A stretch of 64,000 nt of DNA from Rotaria sp. Silwood1. Its lineage: Eukaryota; Rotifera; Eurotatoria; Philodinida; Philodinidae. The notes beneath the pieces were generated by a model. That model was not told the DNA's origin and made no database searches. It saw only the letters and a list, made by a program, of their open reading frames with translations. The DNA lies in NCBI GenBank assembly GCA_905250075.1, contig CAJNOP010000028.1, positions 1,065,522 through 1,129,521 on the forward strand. Direction: 5' to 3'. Positions within the stretch are counted from its first letter, which is position 1; the number at the start of each line of letters is the position of its first letter. This document shows positions 37,901 through 50,734 of the stretch, piece by piece. Made by a program: the position numbers and the translations under genes.

Positions 37901-39336
37901 TACAAAAATAATTCAAGAACATTATTGCATGTATTACATGAAATCATAACTATAGAGCAAGATGTTTTATATTGATTTATATTAGTAATTGATAGTTTTT
38001 ATTGATGAATACTTTAAATCCATATATATATTCTTTTTTTTTTTTATTTAGAGAAAATCATAAATATGATGATAATCTTGTATTTGTAACATCGGGTCCT
38101 ATTTATCCATATAGTACACAAAAATTAAATGCAACTGAAAATGCACTTGAACAAATGCGAACATATCTGAAACAAGTTTAATTATAATACTTTTCAATAT
38201 ATTTATACTTAAATTCTTCTTTTCTTTTTCTATAGAATTATCGTTCATCATCATGTTCATTTAATCCAGAATATCGATCTGGTACATTTTCTCCATATTC
38301 AAATGATGAAACTGTTTTAGATTATCATCGAACACTTCGTTCACCATTAGACTTACATTTAACAACAAAAGATAAACATATTGATAAAATACCATTAGAT
38401 TGGATTACTTATACAGGTCATCGGTCAAGTCGTCAATCAAATATTCATCCAAAAATACCAGATCCAGCTCGACTTGAAGAATTATCTAAAGTAAATTTAT
38501 TTAATAAAAACCACTGACAAAAAAAAAAAACAAAATAAACTATTCATTTTAGCCACCCGAAGAATGGTATCAACGAAGTATATATAATCGTCAATCATCT
38601 ACTAATACACGTGAACCATTTAAATGGAATGATCGTAAAGATGATTTTGATCGATGGACACGTTCAACATCTTTAGATCATCATATATCGGCTCATTGGC
38701 AATCAACTGATGATAAAAATAAAGCATTATTATCATCAACAACACCAACAATAGTTGTTGCCAATGAACGTATGCAATTTTTACGTCGATCAACTCAAAC
38801 AGAAATGACTACAAGTGGAAAATTATCTGCTACACAATTAGATCGTTTAACTGGAATACTTAAAGATAAACCAGTAAAGAAAGGACTTCTATTACCAAAA
38901 TCTTATGCTAGGTAAATCATTTATTTTAAATTGTTTGATAAACATTAAAAAAAAAAAAAAAAGAAGACTTTTAGTTTAAATATGTAGAAATAATTAACAA
39001 AATAGATTTGTTAAATTTAGATATTTAAAACTGAATTCAACTAAATCATAAACAGAAAAAGTAGGCATGTAAAAAAATTTACAAACAAAAAAAAAATCAA
39101 TAATAACTCTGCGCGTTCTTGTTCTTCTTCGTCGTGTTAAATTTTTTTTTTTTTTTTGCATGACATAGTTGTTTTTTTTATTTATCTGTCTGATAAAATA
39201 ATTTTCTTTCATTTTCATTTTTAGAAAAAATGGAGCACGATCAGCACCATTAATACGTAAACGATCATCAACATATACTCCTGATCGACGTATTCGTTCA
39301 ACAACAACAGTTGCTTTTCGAAAATATTCAAAATAG
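31988..39336 (+). CDS. CFAP92: CFAP92/KIAA1257-like protein (DUF4550), cilium-associated candidate
   Basis: Twenty-two exons join in frame to 1138 residues: 31988-32138, 32419-32501, 32556-32722, 32800-32948, 33024-33173, 33228-33306, 33578-33705, 33760-33843, 35308-35509, 35583-35695, 35751-35903, 35966-36115, 36169-36323, 36393-36556, 36622-36764, 36821-37002, 37071-37188, 37247-37442, 38052-38175, 38236-38490, 38553-38911, 39225-39336. Residues about 79-185 (YYRIEYSLIPGEANVGFDV, TAAKIYP, WNHVHKLDL, LLSHQILVKIWD) fit DUF4550. A later C2-like segment (ILNIEIHDRDE) and a block ending RDFLTKDTFEALDKLH also recall KIAA1257. The tail is Arg/Ser-rich. A ciliary role would follow by family. Identification is from memory of motifs, so moderate. 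The 36324-36392 intron is in frame and could be retained. Confidence 0.75.
34105..34725. mobile_element. Foldback MITE in an intron of the CFAP92-like gene
   Basis: An about 620-bp palindrome centred near 34416. The left arm contains TCCGATCGCTTTTCACTTGT (34120) and CTTGAATAATCGAATTTTAAG (34273). The right arm carries the complements of TCCGATTGCTATTCACTTGA (about 34690-34709) and TTTGAATAATTGAATTTTAAG (about 34541-34562). The arms match over about 300 bp each with many substitutions. No coding capacity. It accounts for much of the 1.46-kb intron 33844-35307, which is far longer than the gene's other introns. Superfamily unknown. Confidence 0.7.
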
Positions 39337-40479
39337 TTTACCTGTTTTTGAGATATTTAAATTTTTTGTTTGTTTCAAATAGTATTTTTTTTTTTTATTT
39401 AGTTGTAAAATAAAGACGAACTACTTTTAATCAATGATATGTCCATACGATTTTCGTTAATAACTATTCAAAACGAAATGCGTATAGACAATCAATCGAT
39501 CTTTGAGCAAGTTAACATGTTTTTTTTTTCTTAATTTAATCCCAATTTCATATGAATATACCTACGCATGTATACTTTTCTTTTTATGTCGATTAAAGAA
39601 ATAATTTTCTTCATACTCCCTCCCCCCACCAAAAAAAAAGCTGGAACTTTTCTTTCTCCACTCTTTATTCTAATTACTTGCATAACCACTATGTTACGAG
39701 ATGAATAACGACTTGTTGTTTTGCTCGTTAATCACTTTCCATCTTGACAATTTCTTTCTCTTCTATTTACCGCTATGTTATATTTCTTATAATCCTATAT
39801 AACTATATAAAATATAGCCATTCAAACTGATTACTTCGTCTTCATCATAGTCGATTTTTTTTTCTTTCCTTCTACGTCTCTTTTTTTTGCTTACACACGA
39901 AATTGGTAGTACTCTGGAGAACGAACATGTTACTTTTGATATCGACCAATGCATGCAATTGGTTAAATGATTAGTTCTACTGATAGAATGTTGATGGCAA
40001 ATGACATATTTCACCTATAATTTTATTGACGAGGACCGCGCGAAAGACGGCGAGAGAAAGAATAAAAGCAGATAGTTCAGTGATAGACAATCCAGGTGTT
40101 AGTAAATAGTAAGTCAGAAAATAAAGGAACAGATGTTAACCAGAAGATAAATGACATATAAAATTGCAGTTTGACAAAGAAAAAATGCAGGACTTACAAT
40201 TTTGGTTCATGTCACTTGCTACTTCTAAGTGAATTCGATGCTTTCTTTTCTTGTTAAGTGTGATTTCTTTTTCCTATTAGAGTTATGTTTGTCGAGAGAG
40301 AAACAAAAGGGAAACTCTATCATCATTTTCTCATTTAATAACGACAAGAGAATATTTCTATTGAAAGAACAAAATAACAAGTTGGCTGTAATGATTTGTT
40401 AATGAGTTTCTGTTTTATGATGAGTGAAGCTGATCATGTTAATATAATGCGAAAAGTAAAGAGTACTTCTCAATGTCGA

Positions 40480-40481
<2 letters not shown>

Positions 40482-40511
<30 letters not shown>
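40482..40511. repeat. (CT)n(AT)n microsatellite
   Basis: A run of CT dinucleotides passes directly into a run of AT dinucleotides. Confidence 0.85.
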
Positions 40512-43098
40512 AATAATAATGGTAAAATGGTTTTTAACGAGTATGGGGGTGTTTCATGTTGATTGTATTCATAATGATTTAACAACCAAATTGTTTTTTC
40601 GTCTTCTATAAAGAAATAAATGAAAGTAGAAAAAAAATAATAATAATATTCTCATCTCATTTGAAATTCAAAAAACGAGAAACACCAGCTGTAGTCAATT
40701 TTTGCTAACAAATATAATCATGAATAAAATTATTCTAAAAGAAAATCGACTATACGATTCTTTTTCTCTATTGAAAAATTTCATTATATTTTCTTTTGAT
40801 TGATGTGTTTGATTTAGTTTCAAATAAAAGAAAAATGATGACTAAATGATAGTATTTCTGACAATCCTTTTTTTTAATTTTATTATCAGTAGTACATATA
40901 ATGTAAAATGTTACATAAATAAAAAAAATTTTTAATTGTTTTCTATAATTGACCTTATCTTTCTTCTATTGTACTTAATCATGCTGCAAGGTCATAGTTC
41001 TTATTCTTTTGATAAACCGTTTTTATTAATTATGTAGAATAAGTAAAAAGAACTTAAATAGCACAATAGAATCAGTAACTTGAAGACGAGGATAAGGATG
41101 TGAACCTATTCAATAGTTTATCAAATATTATTTGACTAGCATAGAGAGTACAAGGTCGAATTTTTACAGAAAACGATAAACTTTTAAATGAATTCATTTT
41201 GCTCTTTTCCTCTTCTGTCTCTCTTCGCCTTTAGAGATGGACAGTTGGACTGGAGACGTTACTTTTCACTGGAATTATTCTCAAAGGAGCGATAATTGGA
41301 AGTTTGAGCATTAATTCACCCAACAGTCCATTATGCAATTCGAATTAGAATGGCACTTGCTTTTTGGAATAAGATAGAAAATTTTAAACTTAACAATCAT
41401 TTCCAAACATGAAGGTGTTATTTTTCAGATTGTTAACTGAACAATTTAATGGTAACAGCTAGTTGATCTTCGTTCGAAGATTCTGAACTCATTGATATGT
41501 TTGCTTGTTGTGAGACGTTTTGATTTGAAACTTAGAAAAAAAAAAACAATTGTTAATTGTGTTAAAAGAAAAAACAAAATGAACAGCGAAAATCAAATGC
41601 GAAGCTTATCTTTATTGGTAAAAATACAGTAATAAAGATCAATCATTACATTTTATCCATTAAATATTGGTTGAGTGGATTTTAATTCCTTTGATGAAAG
41701 TAGATGTTGGATATATATGACAGGAAATGCATTCATCAGGATGCCAATAAACAAAATCATGAGATGATAGGTCAATCCTAATATATTAATGACAGAATCC
41801 TATTGAATATATGTATGTTTAGGTCAAATAATCGATTTGAGGAAGCAATAAATTCTTATTTTTCTTGAAACTTTTTTCCTTTAGGAAAATTGATTGCTAC
41901 TCCTCGTGTATTAATATATCGTCCATGTCATTGACTAATAAATCATCTCTAAGCTATCGTATTAAAACCAATTTGATATTAAAAAGAAATAAAGTAATTT
42001 TAGACGCGAAAATCTTCTAGAATATTATATGAAGAAATTGAAAATCTCTGTAATTGATCTTCTGAATTGTTCAAGCATTAAATGAGCATTAAACAATTGC
42101 TTGATAGTTAAATTCTCATTTTTCAATATAACTAATATAAATCATGATTGATAGAAGACATACCGATGATGGATAGCTTACTATTTATGTCAAAAACTCT
42201 TATTAAATGTACAACCAATACAAACGTATGATATAGGTTTCTACATGATAACTTGTATACTTTTTAAGATGTGAAGCACCTATATAGAACTGCGTCGCGA
42301 GTTTTCTTTGTTTATTTCTATCTAGACATACGCACACTTTCCTCACATTTTGTGTCGCTGTGATCTTGAAAACCGAAGACTAGAAAATTTTCGTTCAAAC
42401 GTGAGATAAGAGCCTCGAGATCGAGTCGCAAGCTCCTCTTTTTTCGATTTTTGTTATAATGTCCCGTTTGCATATAAATTGCATTCAAAAAAGATAAATT
42501 TTCAGAACTGTATTTTTTTTCAAGTTTCAAGATAATTAAAACAAAAGTTAGGCGCCACTCTCTTGGCTCAAATATGAAAGAGCTGTAAGTACAGGTGATG
42601 GCAGATAATGAATCATATCGATAATTAAACGATCGATCGATACTGTTTCTGAGAAGAATGTTGACAGGCTTTCATAGAGTTTTCGCGGTGATGAAGTCTA
42701 CAATGGCTACTTTTCAGCTTGGATCAGATTTTGAACAGCTGTTTGAAAGAAGTTCATCTTTTTCAAGTTACTACGATCGACAGAAACCTTCGCTTTCGGT
42801 GGAACAGGAACAACTTCAAGAGAAACACCACTCGAGTGTGCCTCTGCAATCGATTTTTTTTTCGAAAACTCGATAATTTCACATAGTTGATATGCGTGCT
42901 TCGCACCTTAATTTGCATTCTCGACTTTGTCGAGATGCCATCTAGTTTGTATATATGCTACAATCTTATTCATTATTGCTATACATAGAAAATTCCACCT
43001 AATCTCATTGGTACTTATAATTTCCATAGTCAACTGAAAAAAAGAACAAAATCTACAATACTATAGTTCTTAGGCTGCTAATAATAACAGAAAAATGG

Positions 43099-43215
43099 CT
43101 ATTAGCACAATGCCTGTAGGACTAAAATTTTTCACTATTCTTTTATTTAATTCTCGAGAAATATAGTGACGAGATCGTTGATATATGATCACGAGACGTT
43201 ATTCATATACGGTCT
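43099..43215 (+). repeat. Dispersed repeat, copy 2 of 3
   Basis: It begins GCTATTAGCACAATGCCTGT and later contains CTCGAGAAATATAG and ACGTTATTCATATACGGT. It aligns with copies at 27074 and 63118. The copy at 63118 shares both the CTCGAGAAATA block and the CATTATTCATATGCGGT block. Confidence 0.42.
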
Positions 43216-45819
43216 TTGATTGTATATCAACAATATCTATCATGTGTTTGATAAGCCGTTCTGTACGCATCCGCCACGAGAGAAATTGAAATTCGTAAAA
43301 AAAGATTTTCGATGGAAAATGCATGAGTGGACCCTTATACTGAGTTGAAGTCGAAAAAATTTTTATTTTAAAAATTAATAAATGTCATATCATTCAATGC
43401 AGTCTTCTCTATTAATTTCAAATGTATTGTTATGTTTCTTTTACAACACTTGTGAGATAAAATAACGTAGAAAACTTTTAAAAACCAAGGTGTTTTTTAA
43501 AGAAAATCTGTATTTTAGTTCAGAAGCATTGACGTATCTTTGTGCTAACGAAGTAGACGTGTCAGAGAGAAAAAAAAAGAATTGTGTGAGAGTTTCATCT
43601 CTGCAATTTATTCTGTGTCTGCTTCTAATTTCTTTTGAAAAAGATACTTCCCTCTAATCTAATAGAAACTTTGCCAGTTTTTGAGTCTAGAATTTTTCAA
43701 ACCCTTAAAAAGCTAAAATAGTCTATTTTTTTAAATCAAAAAGCCGTCCATTGAACATTATTCAAATCACAAAGAATATCACTTTTATTTTTTCATCAGA
43801 TTTTCACGCCATTATCTGTTATTGGACGAGGGTCCAAATTTCTACTCCTATACTTCAATACTCTTTTTAGATGATGTTTCACGAAACAACTATACACTTT
43901 CTAGATATATATGTTCTGATCTTTTATGAAGAATATAGAAATTAACATTTCATTTTATTAATATTTGATTAATCAAAAGTGAATGATATTAAGTTTATTG
44001 TAAATAATGCCTTTATTTTATAACTTTTTAAACAGAAGCCATCAAAATATCACCATATAGTGGTTTTCTTTGATCATAAAACGTAATTACGATCATATCA
44101 AATTAATCCATATAAAATGTACTTAATAAAAAAAAAAAGGGCTTCGTATTATGATAAAGAATGATTGCAAATGCATTCGATCAATTGGAAGAAAGCTCAA
44201 TCAATATAATATATACGGTTAACAAATATCAAATATACTTGTATAGGCTTGAATCAGAGTGCTTTTGAGCAGTTATAAACATAAAAAATTGAAAGTCTAT
44301 AGTTACAATACGATACACTTTTAGATTACAAATTCAAATTGAAATAAATATATTCAAACATCAGAAATATGTAAGCTTTCACCGATGTAATATCGTTACC
44401 TATTAATAACTAAATATTCATTCAGCTATTTATCTGAATATGAAGAAAAACTACTTAAGAATATAAATTCAATATATTTTAACTTTCGTCTTACATCAAC
44501 GTTTTGATGACATAGTCATACTAACGTTACTATTGTGCCTCATGAGTCATAAGAGACTTGTTTCTAACTAGCCTATGCCATATTTTCATTTAATATTTTT
44601 TTGTCGTATTATTTAAATAATATGGCAATCAGAACATAAGTCTTTGTTTTTTTACATGTATCTAAATTCAACACACATGATTGATCAGTAAATCGAATAT
44701 TCAAAGATTAAAATATTGAATCTATCAAAAAATAATATTTCAACGAATACATAATTTTAATAAATATTTTATTTTGATTGCAAATTATTTCTCGATTCTT
44801 AATTATCAATACTTATTATTAGCATAACATTGACAAAAATCTAGCGAAAATAATTTGTTTACAAAAAAATACTTATTTTGTTTAACCACATTCTATGTTA
44901 TATGTTTTATAAATAATTAAAAAAACCATGACATTAGAGTTGCTTTACCTTCTCATTATAGAAAGTTATTCAACTATCGTTTACTCTCTAATTAACTTAT
45001 CTAAACTTAAGTAGAAAATTTTTATGAACCATAGAATTATTTACTAATAAATATTTGAGAAAAATTTTACTAATAATATTAAGCGACAATTAAAAATCTT
45101 AAAACAATTATAAAATAAACAACATAAAGAAATTCATTCATTTCAAATAAGACTTAATATTATATGATTGATTGAAAAAAGAAACTATTATTTCTATTTA
45201 AAATTTTATATAAATTGTATCTAAAGATATTAATGTTGAAGAAAGCTTTTGTAAATTTATTTGTCAATGACAATCATGTTGATTTCTAAGGTCAATATTT
45301 TCATCAATATCTTATATGATTCCTGCAAACATCGATTGAAATGATATGGTTTTTATATTAGTTTCATGAGCAACATTTTTTCTATTTTTAGATTATTTGA
45401 TTCTTTTTTCCTTGAAAAAAGACGACTTAAATAATTTGTTTTCAATTCACTGAGAAAGATAAAAATTGTTTTCATGTAAAATCAATCCGCCTTCGTTATT
45501 TTTCTATAGTAAAAACAAGTCACCTGACAAAGCAAACTAAATTTAACCTTGTTCTTTTACTAGTGAGTGTAAAGAAGTAGAAGAAGACGAAGAAAAAAAA
45601 AATCTTATGAAGCAATTGTTGATCAAACATGTGATTGAAATATTGAAAATGTCGTCGTTTCATATTTTTGTTCGCATATACATACTTGACTCAAGTATCA
45701 AAATCAATTATAAAATTCTTCATCTTTCATATCAATCGAAAAGATTTGTTTCGTTTTCAATAAAAAAAAAAAAAAAAACTTTACATAAAAGTAAAAAACC
45801 ATATATATAAAATAGAAAT

Positions 45820-46095
45820 ATGTCGACTGAAAAATCACCTAGTGGTGAACAATCTACAGAAACTGTGAGACAAGGTACAGCAGGTACCGTTGGAGAATTA
45901 TCAACTCAAAATGAAACTGGAGGATGTGCAGGTCAAACAGGTAGTGAAACAGGTACAGCTGGACAAATATTACCAACAGCATCTGCTGAAAGTAGTATGA
46001 AAACAACATTGGGTAAATATTCGTTGAAATAGATGAATCACTTTCTTACAATAGGACTAATTTTAGGTACAGGTGGTGCTTCTAATACAAGTTAA
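45820..46095 (+). CDS. Small hydrophilic low-complexity protein
   Basis: Two exons (45820-46012 and 46067-46095) with a 54-bp intron give 73 residues. The product is rich in Gly, Thr, Ser, Glu and Gln (for example TVRQGTAGTVGELSTQNETG and GQTGSETGTAGQ), has almost no hydrophobic residues and one Cys, and should be intrinsically disordered. The intron has clean GTAAAT..TTTTAG ends and the second exon ends GGASNTS. Composition resembles stress-type hydrophilins or LEA-like proteins. No LEA repeat is present, so this is a resemblance only. It stands alone in a gene-poor region. Confidence 0.6.
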
Positions 46096-46523
46096 TCAAC
46101 GATAAAATCATGAATTCATACATTTTATACATAAAATCCCGCTAATATCTTTATGTAACCATGCATATTTTCGTTGAAAAATGAAAAAGAAGATAGCTTG
46201 ATGTATACAAATTAATATTTTTTTCCTCCATTTTGAATAATATTTATTCAAATAATACATTTTTCTTATTTTGTTCTTTTTCTTCTTTCTTTCAAATAAA
46301 TAAGTTGTTTTTTATTGTATTCTGTTCAATGTCGTTACACTATTGAATACATATATAAAAGAAGAATTCATGATTATGATAAATTCTCGATATAAAACTA
46401 TCTCAACTAGTAAATTAGAATGATTTATCACCTTTGATTTTGCATATATGATTATTGTCTTTTTTCTCTTCTATTTAGTAGTATATCACATACATATGTA
46501 ATTCACAACTAAAGACTAACATA

Positions 46524-46562
46524 TACATATATATATATGTATATATATGTATATATATATAT
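46524..46562. repeat. (AT)n/(GTAT)n microsatellite
   Basis: Alternating TATA and GTATATAT units. Confidence 0.8.
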
Positions 46563-48099
46563 GATATAGTATATAAACCAGACACTTTGTCAAGGTTGTC
46601 TTATTCAAACCAAGGTGATGATTGTATGTGTAGCGCATGCTTAATTCATTATCATAACACGTCACGAACAGGTAATCTCCGCCTGTTCTGTTTCCGATAT
46701 AGAAAAGATGTCAATAACCTTGAAAATAAGAAGAGAAGAAAAAAAAATTCTTTTTCTTCTTTCGTTTTTTTTTTGTATCAACAATCACGTCAGTTTCAAT
46801 TATTAATAATAGAGTTTTGTGTTTTGTGTTTTTTTTTTAATTTTTCCACCGTTTTCCATTTTCTCGTGAGTCGAACAATATAGATTTCATCATTAGGTAT
46901 TCATATGTCGCTGATAGAAAGAAAAGAGAAAAGAAAAAACAACAACACATCAGTTTCATAGACTATGTTCAAAGATGATAGTCGTCTGCAAAGTCTGCCC
47001 TCTGGCATTCAATATTCCGTATGCAAGTATAAATTGATGCAGAAAGCTTGAAGGTCATTGTCACACGCTCTAAATGTGAAAGAGAAAAAAAAAAGAAGAA
47101 GTTGAGCGTGCCGCTCAAGATGGTGATGATGAAGAAAAAAAGAGTTATATCAGATATATAAATCTTATTATTTTCTCTTTTTCTATGTCTTTTTTCTTTT
47201 TCTTTTTTATATCTCATCTAATACTCAATCAAGATGAAGACTTGAAGTTCAAGTATAATTATTACTTGCCTGAAAACATTTCCAGGTAGGAAGACTAGTT
47301 AAAATCTATAAGAAGTAGATTATATTCCCATAAGATAAATATGAAACGAGTTTGTTATTCTCACGAGGTAACTATAGAATATGTTATTTAATATTGAATA
47401 TTTATAGCGTGATTACTATTTATTGTAAAAAATGAATTTACCAGTGTTATGATTAGTAGAGCTAAATTAAGAGCGAAAAAATAGTAATCAATCATCTATA
47501 AAAAATTCTTGAGTGATGTCCTAACTAACAAATAAACTTTAACCCATTAACCATAAAAACAAAACACTAAGACATAGTCGATATGTCAGTATATGCATCA
47601 ATCGAAACCACATGGGATTATTAGCAAAAAAAAAAACGATCGACCAAACTAAACTATAAAACATTCTGTCTCTTTCATTAGAAGATGTTGCTCGATTCAT
47701 TGTCATCCGCATAAATATGAGGTGTAATATATCGTTATACTGCCCGCAATTGAGGACGTTTCTCAGAATACATCCGATTGAGTATCGTATGTACTGTTTT
47801 GACGAGAGAACCTATAGGCTTTTGTCCTAGGTCGAAGAACGATCTGATTGCGTAGTTATTTATGTATGACTGACTGATGCAAATCGTTTATTTGTTATTG
47901 TAGTTTTGTTCTTTTGTCAGACGAAACAGTTAGAAGGAAAAAGACAACTTTGTTTTGTTGCCTCTTTTATTTTCTTTATATTATTATTTTTGATTTATTT
48001 TTTTTTGCTAATCATAAGAATATTGATAGAAATGCAAGAATACACAGACATGAAGATAGAATTGCCCACGTGAAAAGAAAATCATCAGATTATGGGTCT

Positions 48100-48123
48100 T
48101 TCTCTCTCTCTCTCTCTCGCTCG
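48100..48123. repeat. (CT)n microsatellite
   Basis: A CT run ending CGCTCGC. Confidence 0.8.
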
Positions 48124-49083
48124 CTTTTTTCTTGTCTCTATAAATTCTTGACATTTTTTCTTTTTGCTCTTGGTTCTTTTTTTGTCCACAAAATATTTTG
48201 ATTGAAAGAAAAGGGAAGAAAGCAAGAGAGAGAGAAAGAAACATACATACACAGCTGATTACTTATTGTATGCAATCTCTATGCGGTTTGAAGCCACAAG
48301 AATAATTTCACATCATCAAAAAAAAAATGAACTAAGAAAGAAGTAGAGAATATTACATTAAAAAACGACTTTTAGAAAACGTAGGAGAAAAACAGCAAAG
48401 GTAAGTTATGTTCAAATATATAACGTATGTATAAAAAATAAATTGAGCGCGTGTGTTTAAGAATCTATTGAGGCTCTGTTTTCTTTCTTGATTGATGAAT
48501 ACCATTTTTACATATTGATCCACTTGAAAATGAAGAGGCTCATTGCTTCGACTCTCGTTCAAGTAGATGTATTATTTGGTGATGTTGCTCTTTTATTATT
48601 CTTTTTTTTCCTTTTCCTTTCATTTTCTTTATATATAAATATGTCTTCTCATTTTCCATTCACTTGAGTTATTTGAATGTTACCTTGAAAAAAAAGAATT
48701 TCATATATTTATGATTCTATATCATGTACTTTTCATAATCTATCAACACTTTGGTATGTCTACTGTGTTGAATAGTACTGTCGAGACGTGTTTTTTTCAA
48801 TCAAATCAAATAAAAGGCAACAACTATGTGTATATGTCCTGTTTATTTTAAACATATATGTATGAATGTTGCTTTCAGGCGATGATTTGCGTGTTGCCAC
48901 TCAATACTTGTTTCTTGCTTTTTATTGTTGCATCCAAAATAGAAAAAACATTTTTGATTTATATGTGACGACAATATTGTTACTATCAATATTAAACAAT
49001 GTATAATTATACAAATTCTCATACAAGTTCTATTTTTTCTGGTTATGTTATTCTTTTTCATTTTTCTCATTTGACATTGATAA

Positions 49084-49211
49084 ATAGTTGTACCACAAGA
49101 GTATATGGAAATTTTCAATGTTTAGATAAAAATCATCTGTGTGTGACACATTGCCGAACGACGTTACCATTAGTACAAGAGTCTGGCTTCAACACTGAAT
49201 TGTGTTTCAAT
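49084..49211 (+). other. Probable 5' non-coding exon of the cysteine-rich gene
   Basis: The sequence up to 49211 is followed by a consensus donor (GTAAGT), and an acceptor (TTTTCCGTAG) precedes 49273. Joining the two does not give an ATG in frame with the downstream coding exon, so this is best read as leader. The left edge is not defined. Confidence 0.35.
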
Positions 49212-49273
49212 GTAAGTAAATGATTTCAAGAATATTTGAAATATAATTAATAACATAAAATCTTTTCCGTAGA

Positions 49274-50734
49274 TCTTTGTCGTGTCGTGTGTTGTATCTG
49301 GTGTTTGTCTTAGTTTTGTTGTTGGTAGCGAGGCCTAAGCATCAATGCTTAGGCCTCGTTCAGATGCCACCAGACGGTAATAGTAATGCAGAATGTCGTC
49401 CAGCTGACATTAAGCTTTACACATGGTCAGGACCAGCTTTTGAATCCGGTGAATGTTGGCATCAAGGATATCGTTTTATAAATGGTGCTACCTGGGGTCG
49501 AATGGATATACCAGGTTCTCCATATTGTGTTTGTGAACAAGGCAACATTCGCATTTTCTACAGTCAACTTACACCGAGAAAGCCTGTTAGTGCTGATCCA
49601 TTGACTTTACTTCTTACAACTCATGGTTCATCACCAACATCCAAAGATTTAGCTAAATGGCCAATTCCCAATGTACCTATTATAAGACAACGAACAATGA
49701 TTTGTTCAGTAAATCAACTTGATGTACGTATACGATCAAGAGATGGATGTGTTGGTTGTAAATGTTCGAAAGGTGGACATTGGTTATGTAGAAAACCACC
49801 ACCATTAAAAAGAAATCGAACAACAAATATTCGACAAAGAACTATTCAACAACAACAACAACAACAACTTCAAATATCAAAGTAATAATTTGTTTTATTA
49901 ATCCATAGAAATTTGTTTTTGAGTACAAGACGGAAATGACTACGTGACTAGAAATGTATTTCGTGACTTCCGAGAAAAACCTAAATTGAATAAATATTTT
50001 TTCGCTTGAGTACGTTATCATCAATTAAATATTGCTTTATCATATGCTTATTATTTTGTTGCTTCTTTTTTTTAAATAGAAATCATCGTTATTCATATAC
50101 TGATTCATCGAATTCAGTAAATGTTCCAAATCGTATAGCTAAATTACGTGTACGACCACAATGTCCAATTGGTACTACACCTAAATTTTGCATATTAATT
50201 GAACGTTTATCAACATCGAATACTAGTGAAAGATCTAGTCGTTATATTGAAATACCTCGTGAAACGTCATGGGTTGATCGTAATACATGTACTAGATGTG
50301 CATGCCAATCAAATGGACGTTTAACATGTGAATTTCTTCATGCAACATGTAATCGTCCTTGTCTCTTACAAAAAACACGTCCTATTTTAGTAATGTATTA
50401 TTTTCCATCGGGTTCAAAATGGGTTACACCACCTAATGATAAATGTCGTTCTTGTGCATGTGTCAATGGACAAAGAACATGTATTAATTGTGATCAAATT
50501 CTTAAGATTGATATTAAGACTAATACAGTTTTGAATAATAATAATCAACAAAAACAATGGGCCATTGGTGAATATAGTTTATTACCGTCAATACAAACAC
50601 CGATCAAGACAAAACCATGTTTACTTCAAATTAATATGAGTTCTCATCGATTAATTTTACCAGGACAACAAACATGGTTTGAAAGTCGTTGTTATTTTTG
50701 TTCAAAAACCGATGGTCGATTGCTATCCTGTTGA
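49274..50734 (+). CDS. Secreted cysteine-rich protein with VWC/fibronectin-I-like modules
   Basis: Coding exons about 49274-49881 and 50080-50734, with an in-frame 198-bp intron. The frame is open from 49274 and starts with a hydrophobic stretch (LYLVFVLVLLLVA) that looks like a signal peptide. No ATG precedes it in the exon. The first in-frame ATG is at 49364, giving 390 residues without the leader, so the start is unresolved. Cysteine modules follow: CWHQGYRFINGATWGRMD...CVC (FN1/VWC-like), DGCVGCKCSKGGHWLC, NTCTRCACQSNGRLTC...CNRPC and DKCRSCACVNGQRTC, matching the CxxCxC...C spacing of VWC. Such modules occur in extracellular matrix proteins and BMP modulators like chordin. A Gln run precedes the intron. 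It ends in Cys-stop, with AATAAA at about 50925. The exact family is not recognised. Confidence 0.72.
49329..49358. other. Perfect 14-bp inverted repeat with 2-nt loop
   Basis: CGAGGCCTAAGCAT is followed by CA and then its exact complement. It is GC-rich against an AT-rich background. It lies just upstream of the first in-frame ATG (49364) of the cysteine-rich gene. Confidence 0.9.

Larger units (their letters stand above)
39337..45819. other. 6.5-kb gene-poor region
   Basis: No coding frame with family features was found. It contains a CT/AT microsatellite at about 40482-40511, a copy of the dispersed repeat at about 43099-43215, and many homopolymer runs. Frames at 42318-42530 and 42658-42876 were considered and rejected. 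The first 80 bp hold the 3' UTR of the CFAP92-like gene (AATAAA at about 39409). Confidence 0.4.
46096..49083. other. Intergenic region with microsatellites
   Basis: It contains an (AT/GTAT)n tract at about 46524-46562 and a CT tract at about 48100-48123. Long frames such as 46587-46883 and 47914-48201 are T-rich and look non-coding. Confidence 0.4.

Noticed and set aside
42318-42876. Two frames (42318-42530 minus, 42658-42876 plus) as genes, and the stretch 42274-42910 as a MITE
   Set aside because: Neither frame resembles a protein family or joins to other exons. The inverted matches at the edges (GAAGCAC, CGAGTTTTC) are too short and patchy to claim an element.
48999-49223. Plus frame of 74 codons as the first coding exon of the cysteine-rich gene
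   Set aside because: Splicing at its GTAAGT donor to the 49273 acceptor puts the downstream exon in the wrong frame, so it is treated as leader.
49842-50024. Minus frame with a Val run
   Set aside because: It is the antisense of the CAA (Gln) run in the cysteine-rich gene.
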